Under the pieces are notes generated by a model that searched no databases, had not been told where the DNA came from, and saw only the letters and a list, made by a program, of their open reading frames with translations. 64,000 nt of DNA from NCBI GenBank assembly GCA_001414345.1, contig LLCB01000128.1:1-64000 (forward strand), written 5' to 3'. Positions 23,325 to 34,260 of this stretch are shown here, piece after piece. The stretch comes from Hymenoscyphus infarciens. Lineage: Eukaryota > Ascomycota > Leotiomycetes > Helotiales > Helotiaceae. The first letter of the stretch is position 1. Every line of letters starts with the position of its first letter. The position numbers and the translations under genes were made by a program.

Positions 23325-23735
23325 ATGCCCCCAACAGAAACCACAAAGACCAAACCCGCCTCCTCAAAATCCAACTCCCACAAAATGAGCCACTCATCAA
23401 CCTCCTCCCAAGCTTCCGCCTCCCCACCACCTTCCCCAAGAGTCTCAACAATCACAGCATCCAATCCGTCAACCTCTAACTCAACGAATAGCAAACCAAC
23501 AATCTGCAAATGCGAAACCCTCTATCGCACATATCCAAATTGCAACCACCAAGTTCCCGAACAGACCTGGCATGCCAAGGATTGCAAACACTACGATGAC
23601 CATGCCCATGGTAGTTGTGACGGCAAAACCACGTTGAGTAGGATTATTGTTACTTTGCCCGCCGTGGATGGGGATGAGGATCCCGCTTGTCCTGAATGTA
23701 GAGATCAATGGGTGCAGGAACGATTTCGGTTTTAG
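23325..23735 (+). CDS. Small Cys/His protein, divergent family member 3 (136 aa)
   Basis: A single-exon ORF from the ATG at 23325; the frame is open upstream but the sequence there looks non-coding. The first 60 residues are a Ser/Thr/Pro-rich, probably disordered segment. The Cys-rich part follows as ICKCETLYRTYPNCNH, similar to members 1 and 2 but with one extra residue between Cys and Cys-x-His. It continues with further Cys/His residues (KDCKHYDDHAHGSC) and a late C-x2-C group (ACPECRDQW). No signal peptide or membrane helix is present. Zinc binding is plausible from the pattern only. Function is unknown. Confidence 0.6.
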   Translation: MPPTETTKTKPASSKSNSHKMSHSSTSSQASASPPPSPRVSTITASNPSTSNSTNSKPTICKCETLYRTYPNCNHQVPEQTWHAKDCKHYDDHAHGSCDGKTTLSRIIVTLPAVDGDEDPACPECRDQWVQERFRF

Positions 23736-24668
23736 GGGAATGTGAGAAGTGGATGGGAACTTCCATGGAAGTCAGGGTTTAGGGAAAAGCAAAATTGTGA
23801 ATTTGATTCTGGAGTTTACTTGGCTCGTTTGGTACTTGTAGAGATGGTGGACAGAACATCGAGAATTGAGGATGGAGAATGAAAAGGGGAATGGGAATGG
23901 GAATGACGGTTGGATCATGTATTCCTAAATCATGGTCAAAATCGGACAATGGGGATGGGGTTGGAGTTGAGGGAAAATCGGTCATACTGGAGAAAGCATG
24001 CAAGGGAATTTAGGAGACCACGGTTGACCAGTTCTTGTCGAAGTTAAAATGAGTCTCAATAAATACAAAAGCCCAATTTCATTTCTACCAAAAATGCCCC
24101 GCAGTGAGACAAGGAAAAAAAGTTGAACTTCCATTTAACCTCCCAAAGAACAAACATATGCTACCTCGGTATCGACAATAAAATGGTCAGCAAATACTGC
24201 ATGTTTGTGCCTGCCTCTAGCTCTCATTATTTCAACTTTCTGGAGTAAGGGCCTGTTTAGCTCGTGTATATCTAGGATATGCACCACCAAAAACCATAAG
24301 GTAATATATCTATATGTACATCAATTCTATATATGCACCAGTGTTTAGCATACACATTTAAAAGTGATGCAAATCCCTCGTTTAACCTCGTATATCTTAG
24401 TGCATATATAAATAAGATATGCACCACCAAAAAAAGATTTAGACCTCTAGAGGTGTAAATCTTTAAAAGTTCGTGTATATCCCTTCCCGCCCATTAGTTC
24501 TATACCACTGGTTTCACGGTACTAGGTTATAAACTTGAAATATAATAATATATACACCAATATATACACCACGAGCTAAACGATTACTTAATATATTAAG
24601 AAACAAGTGATAATATGTACCAACTTTTACGAGGTCACTATTCAGGACATCTCGTTAAATATCCATAC

Positions 24669-24845
24669 ATTTATCGCTTTTCGTCACATACACGTATTTG
24701 AGGCTATTTTGAGAATTTCTGTATTTGCTGGCTAGCTTCTAGTATCTTACTCTACACTCTCTTATATGCCATCTTTTTAGGCTAATTAGGAGGCTCCCTG
24801 AGCATCTTACTAATATAAGGGTGAAAAGAGTAAGTACTATTAGCT
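24669..24845 (-). repeat. Split direct repeat B2 (177 bp)
   Basis: Begins atttatcgcttttcgtcaca and ends gtaagtactattagct. It is the outer B copy and keeps more G and C than B1, for example tcgtcacatacacg where B1 has ttattatatatata. Confidence 0.85.
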
Positions 24846-24919
24846 ATTGTACTTATTTAAGAGGCTAAAAAAATACTAACTAATCCTAGCGAGCGTATTA
24901 CAAAGGGGTACGAGGGTAG

Positions 24920-25072
24920 GGTTAAAAAAGAGCTTAATACTAAATAAGATGTTAAAAGTAATAGGAAGTATTATTAGTAGAATAGAGGTTACTTGGCATA
25001 AGAGGAGGTATATATATATATGCCTCCTTCTTACTTAATAAGCTAATTCCTTAATTTACTATAAACCCTTTC
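24920..25072 (-). repeat. Split direct repeat A2 (153 bp)
   Basis: Begins ggttaaaaaagagcttaata and ends aaaccctttc. Compared with A1 it has extra C-to-T and G-to-A changes (gatgttaaaagtaatag against gacgtcaaaagcgatag). Confidence 0.88.
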
Positions 25073-25073
25073 T

Positions 25074-25250
25074 ATTTATCGCTTTTTATTATATATATAT
25101 ATTTGAGGCTATTTTAAGAATTTCTGTATTTACTAGCTAGCTTCTAGTATCTTACTCTACACTCTCTTATATACTATCTTTTTAGGCTAATTAGGAGGCT
25201 CTCTAAGTATCTTACTAATATAAGGGTAAAAAGAGTAAGTACTATTAGCT
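25074..25250 (-). repeat. Split direct repeat B1 (177 bp)
   Basis: Same length and order as B2, and abuts A2 with a single base between. It is the more mutated of the pair. Confidence 0.85.
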
Positions 25251-25440
25251 GCCTTAAGAGAGGTTACTCGACTAATTGAAGAGAAGCTACTATAAATATA
25301 AGAAAGAATAAGGCTTTTTAAAAGTAAAAAGGACTACGAGCAGCGTAAATAGTAATATAACATAGTTATAATAGAGAATATACTACCTACTAACTATAGA
25401 GGTCTTCTAAAGCCTACTAGGCTAGGAGAGAGAGAGCCCT

Positions 25441-25690
25441 GTCTATTAAAAAGCGCCTATTTAAAAAGTATTACTTCTAATAGCTTAGGGTAAAGTACCT
25501 CTTAAAAGTATTTAAAGTCTACCTTCTAAGTATCTGAATATCTATATCTAATACCCTATTATTAGAAGTATGTTACGTAGCGCTTCTACGTAGACTATGT
25601 CTTAAATATAATATACTATTACTAACGCCGACTGTTTAGAGACGGTGGCGTAAAGAGCTAATATATCGGTTTCTTATAAAGGAGCCGCTC
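25441..25690 (-). pseudogene. Tyrosine recombinase fragment of the DIRS-like element
   Basis: Read from 25680 leftwards, the frame gives SSLRHRL, then YLRHSLRRSAT followed by a stop where Trp is expected. After that come DIDIQILRR with a stop at the expected Trp, and TLNTFKRYFTLS. This is the order of tyrosine recombinase boxes: H-x-x-R, then the L-G-R-W-like segment, then the nucleophilic Tyr. The two stops sit where family members have TGG codons. Confidence 0.75.
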
Positions 25691-27420
25691 TCCTAGCAAA
25701 AGAGTAGTACTATAGGAGGTTAAGGATTAAGAGTAAATAGCGCTCAAAGTACTGTTATAAGATAAGTAGGTAATTCTATACCTAATACTAATATCTCTAC
25801 TCTTATATGCTCGTAGTCTAATTTACTTAATTATAAATATATAATTATATATTCGTCTTTTTTAGTAAAAGTAATATCTTATTATTAAAGGCGTATATAT
25901 ATAAATACTCTATAGTTAACTAAATTAGCGTCTTTATACGTAATCTCCGCAGTATAAAGGAATCTTGTAAAAGCTAGCTTTATAGCGGCTTTAAAGTTAA
26001 GGCTATTAATCTATCTTAGCCGTAGGACCTGAGGCCTAGCCTCTAGAGCTTAAGAGGTAATCTAGTGTAATTATAGTATTAATAAAGGCTCTACCTTCTT
26101 CTTCTTATAAGAGCCCTATGTTACTTAAACGCCTACTATAATTCGACGTAAAAGCAGAGACTTAAATAGCTTTAGATCTAGGTTACGCTCTATATATATT
26201 AATTAAATCGTAGAAAGGCTAATTTATATAGAGTCTGCCTTTAAAAGTCCTTAACCAATCTTGTTATATACTCTTCTTAAAACCTACTTATAAAGTGCTA
26301 AAGTCGTTGTTGGCTACGGTTGCTAGAGTCTCTTAACCTAGAACCTCTTAAAAGAGTGTATATATATGTTGTATATCTTCTAAGTATTTAGTAAGAGGCT
26401 GTAATAGAGGAGCCTTATATATATCTTAGATATCTTAACTTTATCTTTTACATATTTAAGGTAATCGAGAGAGAGATCGTCAAATTAAGAGACTACTAGT
26501 GTAGATACTAATTAGCTACTATTCTATATAAATTATATAAGAGAGTATCTGTTAAGATATTATCTACTCCTAGTATATATTCTAATTATATGTTAATATT
26601 GAATTAGGCAGCTAAGCGTAAAGTAGCTTATAAGAGGCGATTTTAGTAGAGGCACTTTAAAGACTACTTAAGGAGTCTAATCTATATAGTAGTATTATCT
26701 ATATAGATAATTACCCTCTTTGTTGTCTATACCTCTCTCTATTATTTAAAGGATACTCTTACTACTTTAATCTTAAAGATATTTATATTAAATTAAGAGT
26801 CCTTTCTAATCTCTAGAAAGGGTAACTAAAGAGTATATTCTTTTAGTAGTGTATATATATACTCTTACTAAACATATCTTAGATCGTCTACTTCTAAAAA
26901 GAAGGCTCCTAGGCCTTTAATAAAGGCATTATAAAAAAGGTATATATATAACTAGATATTATTAAAGAAGTATATACTATCGAACTATAGTAATATCTTA
27001 TTCTACTATCTAAGGTCTTTCTAGACTTCTTTTAAGAGGCGCCTCCTTTCTATATAAGGTATATAGTTGAGCTATATATATATAAATGTCTAGAAGTTAT
27101 AATAGAAGGCCTAGCCTAATTATACTATAGGGGCGTAAAAAGATAGAAGGCTAGTAAGCGATTTAAGCTTGTTATAGGTAATACTCCTATGGTTGATAAA
27201 TTAGTATATCTTAAGCTTTATTTTAGCTAGCTTTTCTAGTGGTATAGAGGCCCTAAAAGTAATAGTATCTATTAGGTACTCTATTACTTCTAAGAGCGTA
27301 CCTTAGGCGCTCTTTTTATTATTAATTAGTATGTCTAATATTTAAGTAAGAGTCCTGTACTCTATAGCTTATTCCTTAAGGAATTAAGATATAGCTTTGA
27401 TAGCTTTAAACATAGTAAAC

Positions 27421-27661
27421 TCGTCGTCTAAATAGTAGCTTATAATATACTACTCTAAGTATGACTATATTATCTACTCAAGAGCTTCTACAAAGATATT
27501 AAAGATGAATAATACTGTGGTAAGGCTAAAGAGTAGTACTGTATAAGCGTAATAAATCCCTTTCTATTAGAAACCTAAAAGCTAGCGTATTTATAGTATA
27601 ATTAGTACTATTTGAAAAGCGTTAGACATATCTCTTTTAAGTATTATACACCCTTAGCTAG
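27421..27661 (-). pseudogene. Reverse transcriptase fragment of the DIRS-like element
   Basis: Read from 27660 leftwards, the frame gives LKRDMSNAFQIVL, then LLGF and two stops where E-W is expected. It continues KGIYYAYTVLLFSLTTVLF (LPFGLxTAPF in the family), IFNIFVEALE and YYLDDE. This matches DIRS/Ngaro reverse transcriptases more closely than gypsy or copia, through the R-W-L-L-G-F-x-W and F-N-x-F-x-E-A-L segments. Stops replace several TGG and CAG codons. Confidence 0.78.
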
Positions 27662-29847
27662 CTTCTTATACTATAGCTAATACCTCTTGGAAAGAGACGT
27701 ACTTTAGATATATATATTCGTCTAATATATAATAATTTATTAAGCGGTCTTTAGAGTAAGATAAATAGTATATTTAGCGTCGATTGCTATTAGGCTTTAG
27801 TTTAAGTATAAAACTAAGTAGAGAAGCTACGAAAGGTGTCTCTTAGCATAGATTAACTTTCTCGATTAGGCTAGCTTTTAAATCGTCTCTTACTTTCGAA
27901 GTTAAAAGCTTATCGAATTTAGCGGCTAATAAGAGGTTCTTTAATATATATAAAACTTCTAGGCCCTTATACTTAATTAGTACTTTAAATTAAAGTATAT
28001 TATTAATGTTTTCTAGAAGTAACTGATTAAGATATTAGAGTAATAGCGCCTTCTATACTTTAGGAGATAATAAAGAGGGTGATATATTTAGCGGTGGTTT
28101 TAATATATTATATAAAGGGAAGAATACTATAGTATTTAATTAAATAGGCGTAAGAGAGTATAGATAAGAAGATATAAATTAGAGTAAAAGATCTTTATTA
28201 GTACTACTATAGTCCTTATTTATTATCCCTCTTATACTAACTTCTTAGCTCTTCCTTATCTCCTTCTTATTGCTCTTATTATCCTCTTTTAGTAGATGGA
28301 TTCGAGTATAATTTAAGTCTTTATAACCTTTTAATTTACTTACTTTAAAGCACGTCTATAAAGAGATGTTACTATCTCGATTATAACTTTAATAACCCCC
28401 TCTTCCTCCTTCTCCGCTGCTATAGCCTAGTCTTCTTATCTAATAGTATTAAGTAATTATACTCTTAGGTATATCCTATAATTCTACCTCTCTTAATCTG
28501 TCTCTACTAACTACCTTTTCCTACTAGAAGAGCGCTAATTAGATTACCTCTACCTAGGTATAATCCTTAGCTAGGCTTATAATTCTATAGTTAAAGTTAT
28601 TAAGCTAAACGTAGACGCCTCTACTAAATAAGAAGATTATATATATAGTATATACTAGAAAGTAATAGGACTACTTAGTAATATTAGATCTGAAGACCTT
28701 TAGCGTCTTCTTTACTTTAAAATTTAACGTGCTAGCTTCTTTATTAAAGGAGATAGTACTATTGTTGTTGTTGATTAGAAGGGTATTGTTGTCTAGGTAG
28801 TAGAGATCTCTTAGCTTAAATATACCTTATATAATTTATATTAAGTACTTCTTATACTTTAAAAGGAGGCTATTAATCGTACTAAGTATATAAGGGGGGA
28901 TATTCTTACTATTATTATTCGCTACTAATATTCCTCTTAATAGATTCTCTTTTAGATTAATTCCTTCGCCTATTAGTAGCACTTCCTAATAAGGAGGGAG
29001 GTTAGCCTATTAAGTATTATTAGTATATACTATCTCTCCTCTTAGTATATTAAATCGTCGGCCCTGCTTATCTATTTCTTAATTAGTAACTATTAGTATA
29101 GTAATATTATCTTAATTACTCTAGCTAAGCTCTAGAACTCTTACTAGGTTACCCTAGGTAGTAGTGCTAAAGTTATAAGAGTATCTTATGCTAAAATTAG
29201 CCTATAGGTAGCTCTAAAAGTTAGAGTATCCTATACTAAAGTTGTCTTAACCGAAGTTGCCTTAAGAGTATCTCTAAGGATATCTAGAGATAAAGCTCTA
29301 AGGGTATCCTCTATTAAATAGTCCTTTTATATAACCCTAGTATCTACTATTATATCTACCTATATATCTATTAACCTAGGGGTATTAGTTACTTTAAAAG
29401 GGAAGGGGGTTATTTAGCCTATTTACTTAGATAGGGTCTTAGAGAGAGGGTTTATTAATACTATCGTCGTCGTTGTTATCGCTGTCGCTGTTGTCGTCGC
29501 CTCTACCTTATAAATAGAAGTCTATCCTATTATTATCTTAAGCTTAACCTTAGTCCTACTATACTTGTCTTCTTTAACGAGCTAGATAGCGAGCGTTGTT
29601 TATAGTATTGCTTTAATTAGTAGTAGCGTCCTAGGTAGTATATCGTGCTTATATAGCTGCTCGAGCGTTATAGTGTACTTTGCTAACTCGTCTGTCGTGC
29701 TTATCGTCTTTGATATTATCGTCTTCTGCTAGTTGAGCTTAAAGCGCCTTAGTAGCTCTATTACTAGCTTTAGTAATAACGCTCTTATAAGCGACTTATT
29801 TACTACGCTTTAGAGGCATCCTCGATAGATAGATAAGAGTGTTATTA

Positions 29848-30000
29848 GGTTAAAAAAGAGCTTAATACTAAATAAGACGTCAAAAGCGATAGGAAGTGTT
29901 GTTAGTAGAATAGAGGTTACTCGACACGAGAGGAGGCATATATATATATGCCTCCTCCTTGCTTAATAAGCTGATTCCTCAATTCACTATAAACCCTTTC
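29848..30000 (-). repeat. Split direct repeat A1 (153 bp)
   Basis: The terminal A copy at the 5' end of the minus-strand element. It is less mutated than A2. It ends aaaccctttcc at the junction with the host family A element. Confidence 0.88.
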
Positions 30001-30394
30001 CATATATTTAAATAATTTATGCGAGCCAAACAGGCCCTAAATTGAAAATATTGTCCTAAACTCTTGGAATAATTGAACTAAAATTTACCAGAAAGCTGGA
30101 ACAACGAGAGCTATTTACTACCACATTTGTTATCTACTATAAGAGGGAGGGATCTACCTCCCCGTGTAGCATTATATTGTCGGATTTTAGTACATGAAAT
30201 ACTGTCGCAGAACTTCAATAAAACTACAACCACACTCCAACAATCTACAAGCCTCCATTCAGGCACCAATTAGTAAGCCATAGATCTTCTTAGTTTTTCA
30301 GTTTATTTTTACCATTTTGTCTTAAGGCTTAAGAAGCCGTAAGGTAGGAGGCCCCAGGTAGCACAAAAATCCGACAATCCATCACTACCTACAC

Positions 30395-30712
30395 GTTAAA
30401 GCAACCACCTCAAACACCCTTCTTCCCAGTAGCAACAACAGCAACCCAATCCTATACCATCCCCTCATCCACTCCTCCACAGCCGTCTCCGCCTTCTCCC
30501 CCCACTTACTTAACTCCTTCCCACACCAAAACTTACTCCTCAGAATCCCCAGCGTACCAAGCAACACATACAAGAAACTCATCCACACCCTTCACCACCA
30601 TCCTATCCTCCACCACCTCAACTTTCACATCCACAAACCCCTAGTTCTCCAAATACTTCCCGACACCCTCAACAGTATCCCCCTTCTCCCCCGATTTGGA
30701 GAATGCAGCCAT
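30395..30712 (-). pseudogene. SAM-dependent methyltransferase C-terminal remnant
   Basis: From the Met at 30712 the minus strand reads a short segment ending KYLEN, a stop, then GFVDVKVEVVEDRMVVKGVD, typical of the last third of a class I methyltransferase. In the next frame it continues FWCGKELSKWGEKAETAVEE and WMRGWY, then an LLLLLLG tail where a WVAVVATG-type ending can be read in another frame. A stop, a frameshift and loss of the N-terminal SAM-binding region mark it as a fragment. It lies between two transposon blocks. The family call rests on resemblance only. Confidence 0.4.
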
Positions 30713-30965
30713 GGATTCAGATTGCGCCCCCGGAAAACGAGGGAGGTTAGGGTTCGTACCTAGTAAATACGTGTCGCATATCAGCGGTCCAGGGGACGGA
30801 GTGCTAGAATATTATAGCGAGAGTACTAGTTAGTCTAAGTATATAAATAGTAATCTTTCATACTAGCGGAGAGAGTAAGATAAAGAAAGAGAGATAAATT
30901 AAAGAGAATATATCTATATATTTACCTAAGAGAAGATAAGTATTCTTTTTTGTTTTATTTTATTT

Positions 30966-32614
30966 TGTCATAAGAAAAAGAGGGTCTCACGTGACCCCCT
31001 TTTCCCTGTATATATAGCAGAGTTTTCACCTTAGAGCGTTTTCAACCCAAAAATACGTTACAGTTATAAGCCCGGTTTATATATACAGTGTAATCTATAA
31101 CTTCTGCTTACGCATTTAATACATTGCTACGTATTTAGAACGCTCTCCGCTGTCGGTCAGCGTAACCAACCCCTTAATACTCACGTTCAACGAGTATTCA
31201 GAAGCTCTACTACAAGTAAGGCTCTCCTAACTTCAAATACGAGACTTTCTCAACGAGCGTAAACAAGGACTCTCTTAACAAGCGTGGACAGGACTCTCTT
31301 ATAAGACGCTCTCAACTTCGAATATAGCGAAAGCTCTACTCGAGTAGGTATACCTCTTTAGATACTCACGTTCAATAAGTTCGTAAAAAGCTCTACTCGA
31401 GTAGACATATTAATTCAGCAGCTTACTCTCTCGACGAGCTCGTATAAAGCCCTTCGCGAAAGGCATAAAGCCTAGCTACGAAGCTAGCTACTACTACTCT
31501 TAAGAGTGCCTTTTAAAAACTAGAAGCTTAGTAGCGCGCTAGCTTACTCTAAGAGGTGTTTAAAGATATATTCGAATTTAGAAGCCTAGTACTCTATAAA
31601 GCTAAACACTATCTACTATCTTTACTAATAATACTAAAGCTAAAACTAGAGTATATTTACTAGAGTTAGAGCCGTGGTATAAGAGAGGAAGTTAGACAGG
31701 ATCTAAGGAGTAGAACTTTACTCTTAAATACTATAGAATCGCTATTTAAGAGTATACTCTATAGGTTTCTCTATAGTAGAAATAGAGAGTAATATAGTTA
31801 AGAGGTTCTTTTATACTCTAGTCTATTATTATTTATAGGCTTAGAAAGCTATCTCTCCTAGACCTAAGAGGTGTATTATAAGAAAAAGAGAGTCTTATAT
31901 AACCTCTTTTTCTCTCTATATATAGTAAAGTTTTCACCTCTGAATATAAGGCTCCTTAGAGCGTTTTTAACCTAAAAATACGTTATATTAAGTAGATATA
32001 TTAATTTAGTAGCTTACTCTCTCAACGAGCTCGTATAAAGCCCTTTATAGAAGGTATAAAGCCTAGCTATAAAGCTAGCCACCGCTACTCTTAGAGGTGC
32101 CTTTTAAAAACTAGAAGCTTAGTAGCGCGCTAGCTTACTCTAAGAGATACTCGAAGATATATTCGAATTCGAAAGCCTAGTACTCTATAAAGCTAGTAGT
32201 ATAACGCTAACTACGAGCTACTACCTTTATAAACGCTATCTACTATCTTTACTAATAATACTAAAGCTAGAACTAGAGTATATTTACTAGAGTTAGAGCT
32301 AGGGTATAAGAGAGGAAGTTAGATAGAATCTAGAGAGTAGGACTTTACTCTTAAATACTATAGAATCGCTATTTAAGAGTACGCTCTATAGGTTTCTCTA
32401 TAGTAGGAATAGAGAGCGATATAGTTAAGAGGTTCTTTTATAATCTAGCCTATTATTATTTATAGGCCTAGGAAGCTGTCTCTCCTAGACTTAAGAGATA
32501 TATTATAAGAAAAAGAGAGTCTTATATAACCTCTTTTTTTCTATATATATAGCAGAGTTTTCACCTCCGAATATAAGGCTTCTTAGAGCGTTTTCAATCT
32601 AAAAATACGTTATA
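30966..32614. mobile_element. Tandem short-LTR (TRIM-like) array
   Basis: Three direct copies of a short LTR-like segment occur at 30966-31064 (99 bp), about 31872-31987 and about 32498-32614. They begin TGTCATAAG or its relatives, contain a TATATATAG box and end near TACGTTACA. The first copy is richest in G and C (tctcacgtgacccccttttc). The others carry tcttatataacctctttttc, a RIP-like change, and a 17-bp insert. Between them lie internal segments of about 805 and 510 bp. The second repeats the end of the first, with a 38-bp insert near 32195. No protein is readable. A run of about 23 A follows at about 32619. Confidence 0.55.
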
Positions 32615-34260
32615 TATTTCTAAAAAAAAAAAAAAAAAAAAAAGAAAAGAAAAAATATAAAATAAAGAGAAGAAAAGACAAACCTACGTATTATACCTCA
32701 ACACTATAACCTCTCTGTCTCTCTCTCTTTCCTCTCTTGAATTTTCCTTATAACCTCTACTATGGAATCCGAGGAGTCCGCACAAGTGACTATCCCTCTC
32801 TTTCCCGCTCCTTTTCAACATTTCAATTAACTTCTTCGTTACTGTCTCGTTCTACGTACTTAATCGAGAAGCACTAACTTCTCATCCGTACTCTCTAACA
32901 ACAACACCTTCTTAGTGCCCGATTGCAGGAGAAGCAGTTTCCCATACTAACCCGTGATTTTCTTAGCGTAGACGTATATACATTTTTAAGAATCCCCAGG
33001 AATCCCAGAGGAGTTTTTTCGACTAGCTTAGGAGTGAGGATGTCATAGTGTATCTTTTGAAAGATGCTAGAAGAGAGGGGTTTTTTTTTAAAAAAAAAGA
33101 GAAAGAGATTTTTTAATCTAGAGAAGAAGTAGATAGATTAGTAAAAGGTGTTTTAGGAAAAGATTCGTAAAGTGATATCTGTTATGTTTTACTTTCTATT
33201 ATTTAAAGGAAATGTCGATATCTTTCTATATACTACTCGGAGACTTATATCTTACTATTTACTTAAATAGCTAGATATACTACTTATTAGGTATTAGTAT
33301 TATTATATATAAGAACTAATTATAGAAGGGAAAGGTGTGTAGAAAGTTAATAGAAAGTCTCTATATAAGAGATATAGTATATAGTATAATAGTACGAAAT
33401 ATACACTACTAGAGAAGAGGTATATAAGAGTACGTTCGAGATAGGATAATATATATAAATACTAGGCACTGATATAGAAGAAAAGGAAAAACTATTCTTC
33501 TTCTATACTAAGTATAAATATCTATATATAAGAGGTTAAAGACTACTAAGTCCTAATAAGAATAATAACTAAGCTCTTTCTAATATAGCTACTAAAATAA
33601 TAAAAGCCTTAAAGCTAAATATATAAGACTTTAAAGCGAAATATATAATATCTAAACCTTACTCTCTTTAGTATCTTCTATCTTATAAGTCGTAGAAGTA
33701 TTAGCAGTTTTACGAATACCGGTAATTTAGAATAGCGTGCTATTATAATAAGCTTTAAGAGTATATAGAACTACTATATAGAAAGGGAGTAAGAAATCGA
33801 GACTAATAATTAAGAGAAAGAGAACTTATAGTATAAAGCTTAAGTTAGGTGCTAGTGTTATTATTATATAGTTGTTTTATAGAATAAATATAAAGAGAGA
33901 TGAAATAGCTAATAGGAAGACTACTACGCGATAAGTACTAAAAGTAGTAGTAAAAAGATACTACTCTCGTATCTACGTACTACCCTCGTTATTTCACCTC
34001 TCTATAGTAAACTAAGACAACTAATCTAACTACTTATATAGAGGGTAATTTGTTATAGTAATCTAGGTCTTTCGAAATAATAAAGTATAGAGAACCTTAA
34101 ATACTAAGCTTTTTTACTAATGACTTTTTTATTTGCTACGAGTTTGAGTTAAAAGTTTATATAGATAGTAGATAAGATTAGAACACTAGTTTACTTATAA
34201 GTCGCCGTGTAGTTTGAACACTACCAAGTACTAGCCCGCGCCACCTCTCTGAATTCCTCC
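32615..34260. repeat. AT-rich degraded repeat block with an LTR-like fragment
   Basis: From 32762 a Met-initiated frame (MESEESAQVTIPLFPAPFQH) soon meets stops and could be a decayed transposon ORF. The sequence from 33388 to about 33545 (taatagtacgaaatatacac onward) is a copy of the dispersed LTR-like repeat also found at 41182, 42409 and 42706. Composition normalises near 34260. Confidence 0.5.

Larger units (their letters stand above)
24669..30000 (-). mobile_element. DIRS-order (Ngaro/PAT-like) tyrosine-recombinase retroelement, RIP-degraded
   Basis: A 5.3-kb AT-rich element, coding on the minus strand, with split direct repeats in the order A1 (30000-29848), coding region, B1 (25250-25074), A2 (25072-24920), 74-bp spacer, B2 (24845-24669). 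Both A copies are 153 bp and both B copies 177 bp. Two degraded domains fit this class: a reverse transcriptase with a Y-L-D-D site near 27425, and a tyrosine recombinase with an R-H-S-L-R-R box near 25585. Retroelements with a tyrosine recombinase instead of an integrase and A1-ORFs-B1A2B2 ends are the Ngaro/PAT branch of DIRS elements. No protease or DDE integrase was seen. Stops replace Trp and Gln codons throughout, so it is dead. Confidence 0.82.
24249..30037. mobile_element. PIF/Harbinger-like element (family A) carrying a nested retroelement
   Basis: The left terminus is gggcctgtttagctcgtg, and the reverse complement of the right is gggcctgtttggctcgca. Both flanks carry TAA (24246-24248 and 30038-30040), a target duplication of the TWA type. 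Removing the inner 5.3-kb retroelement leaves about 457 bp, close to the 416-bp copy at 20864-21279. The right-end sequence before the TIR (atttaaataat) also resembles that copy. Internal atatgcaccaccaaaaa is present twice. Confidence 0.75.
24205..30135. mobile_element. Outer MITE (family B) split by nested insertions
   Basis: The left remnant at 24205-24246 includes tagctctcattatttcaact. The right remnant at 30040-30135, reverse complemented, includes tagctctcgttgttccagct, and both run into tttctgg. The differences are transitions. The two pieces are therefore terminal inverted repeats of one small element, like the intact copy at 49389-49558, now separated by about 5.8 kb of later insertions. 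Confidence 0.6.

Noticed and set aside
24669..30000. Interpretation as a gypsy or copia LTR retrotransposon with solo LTRs
   Set aside because: The repeat order A-coding-B-A-B, the tyrosine recombinase boxes and the RT signature fit the DIRS order better. No integrase or protease was seen.
30741..30760. ggttagggtt considered as a telomeric remnant
   Set aside because: A single partial TTAGGG match with no repetition.
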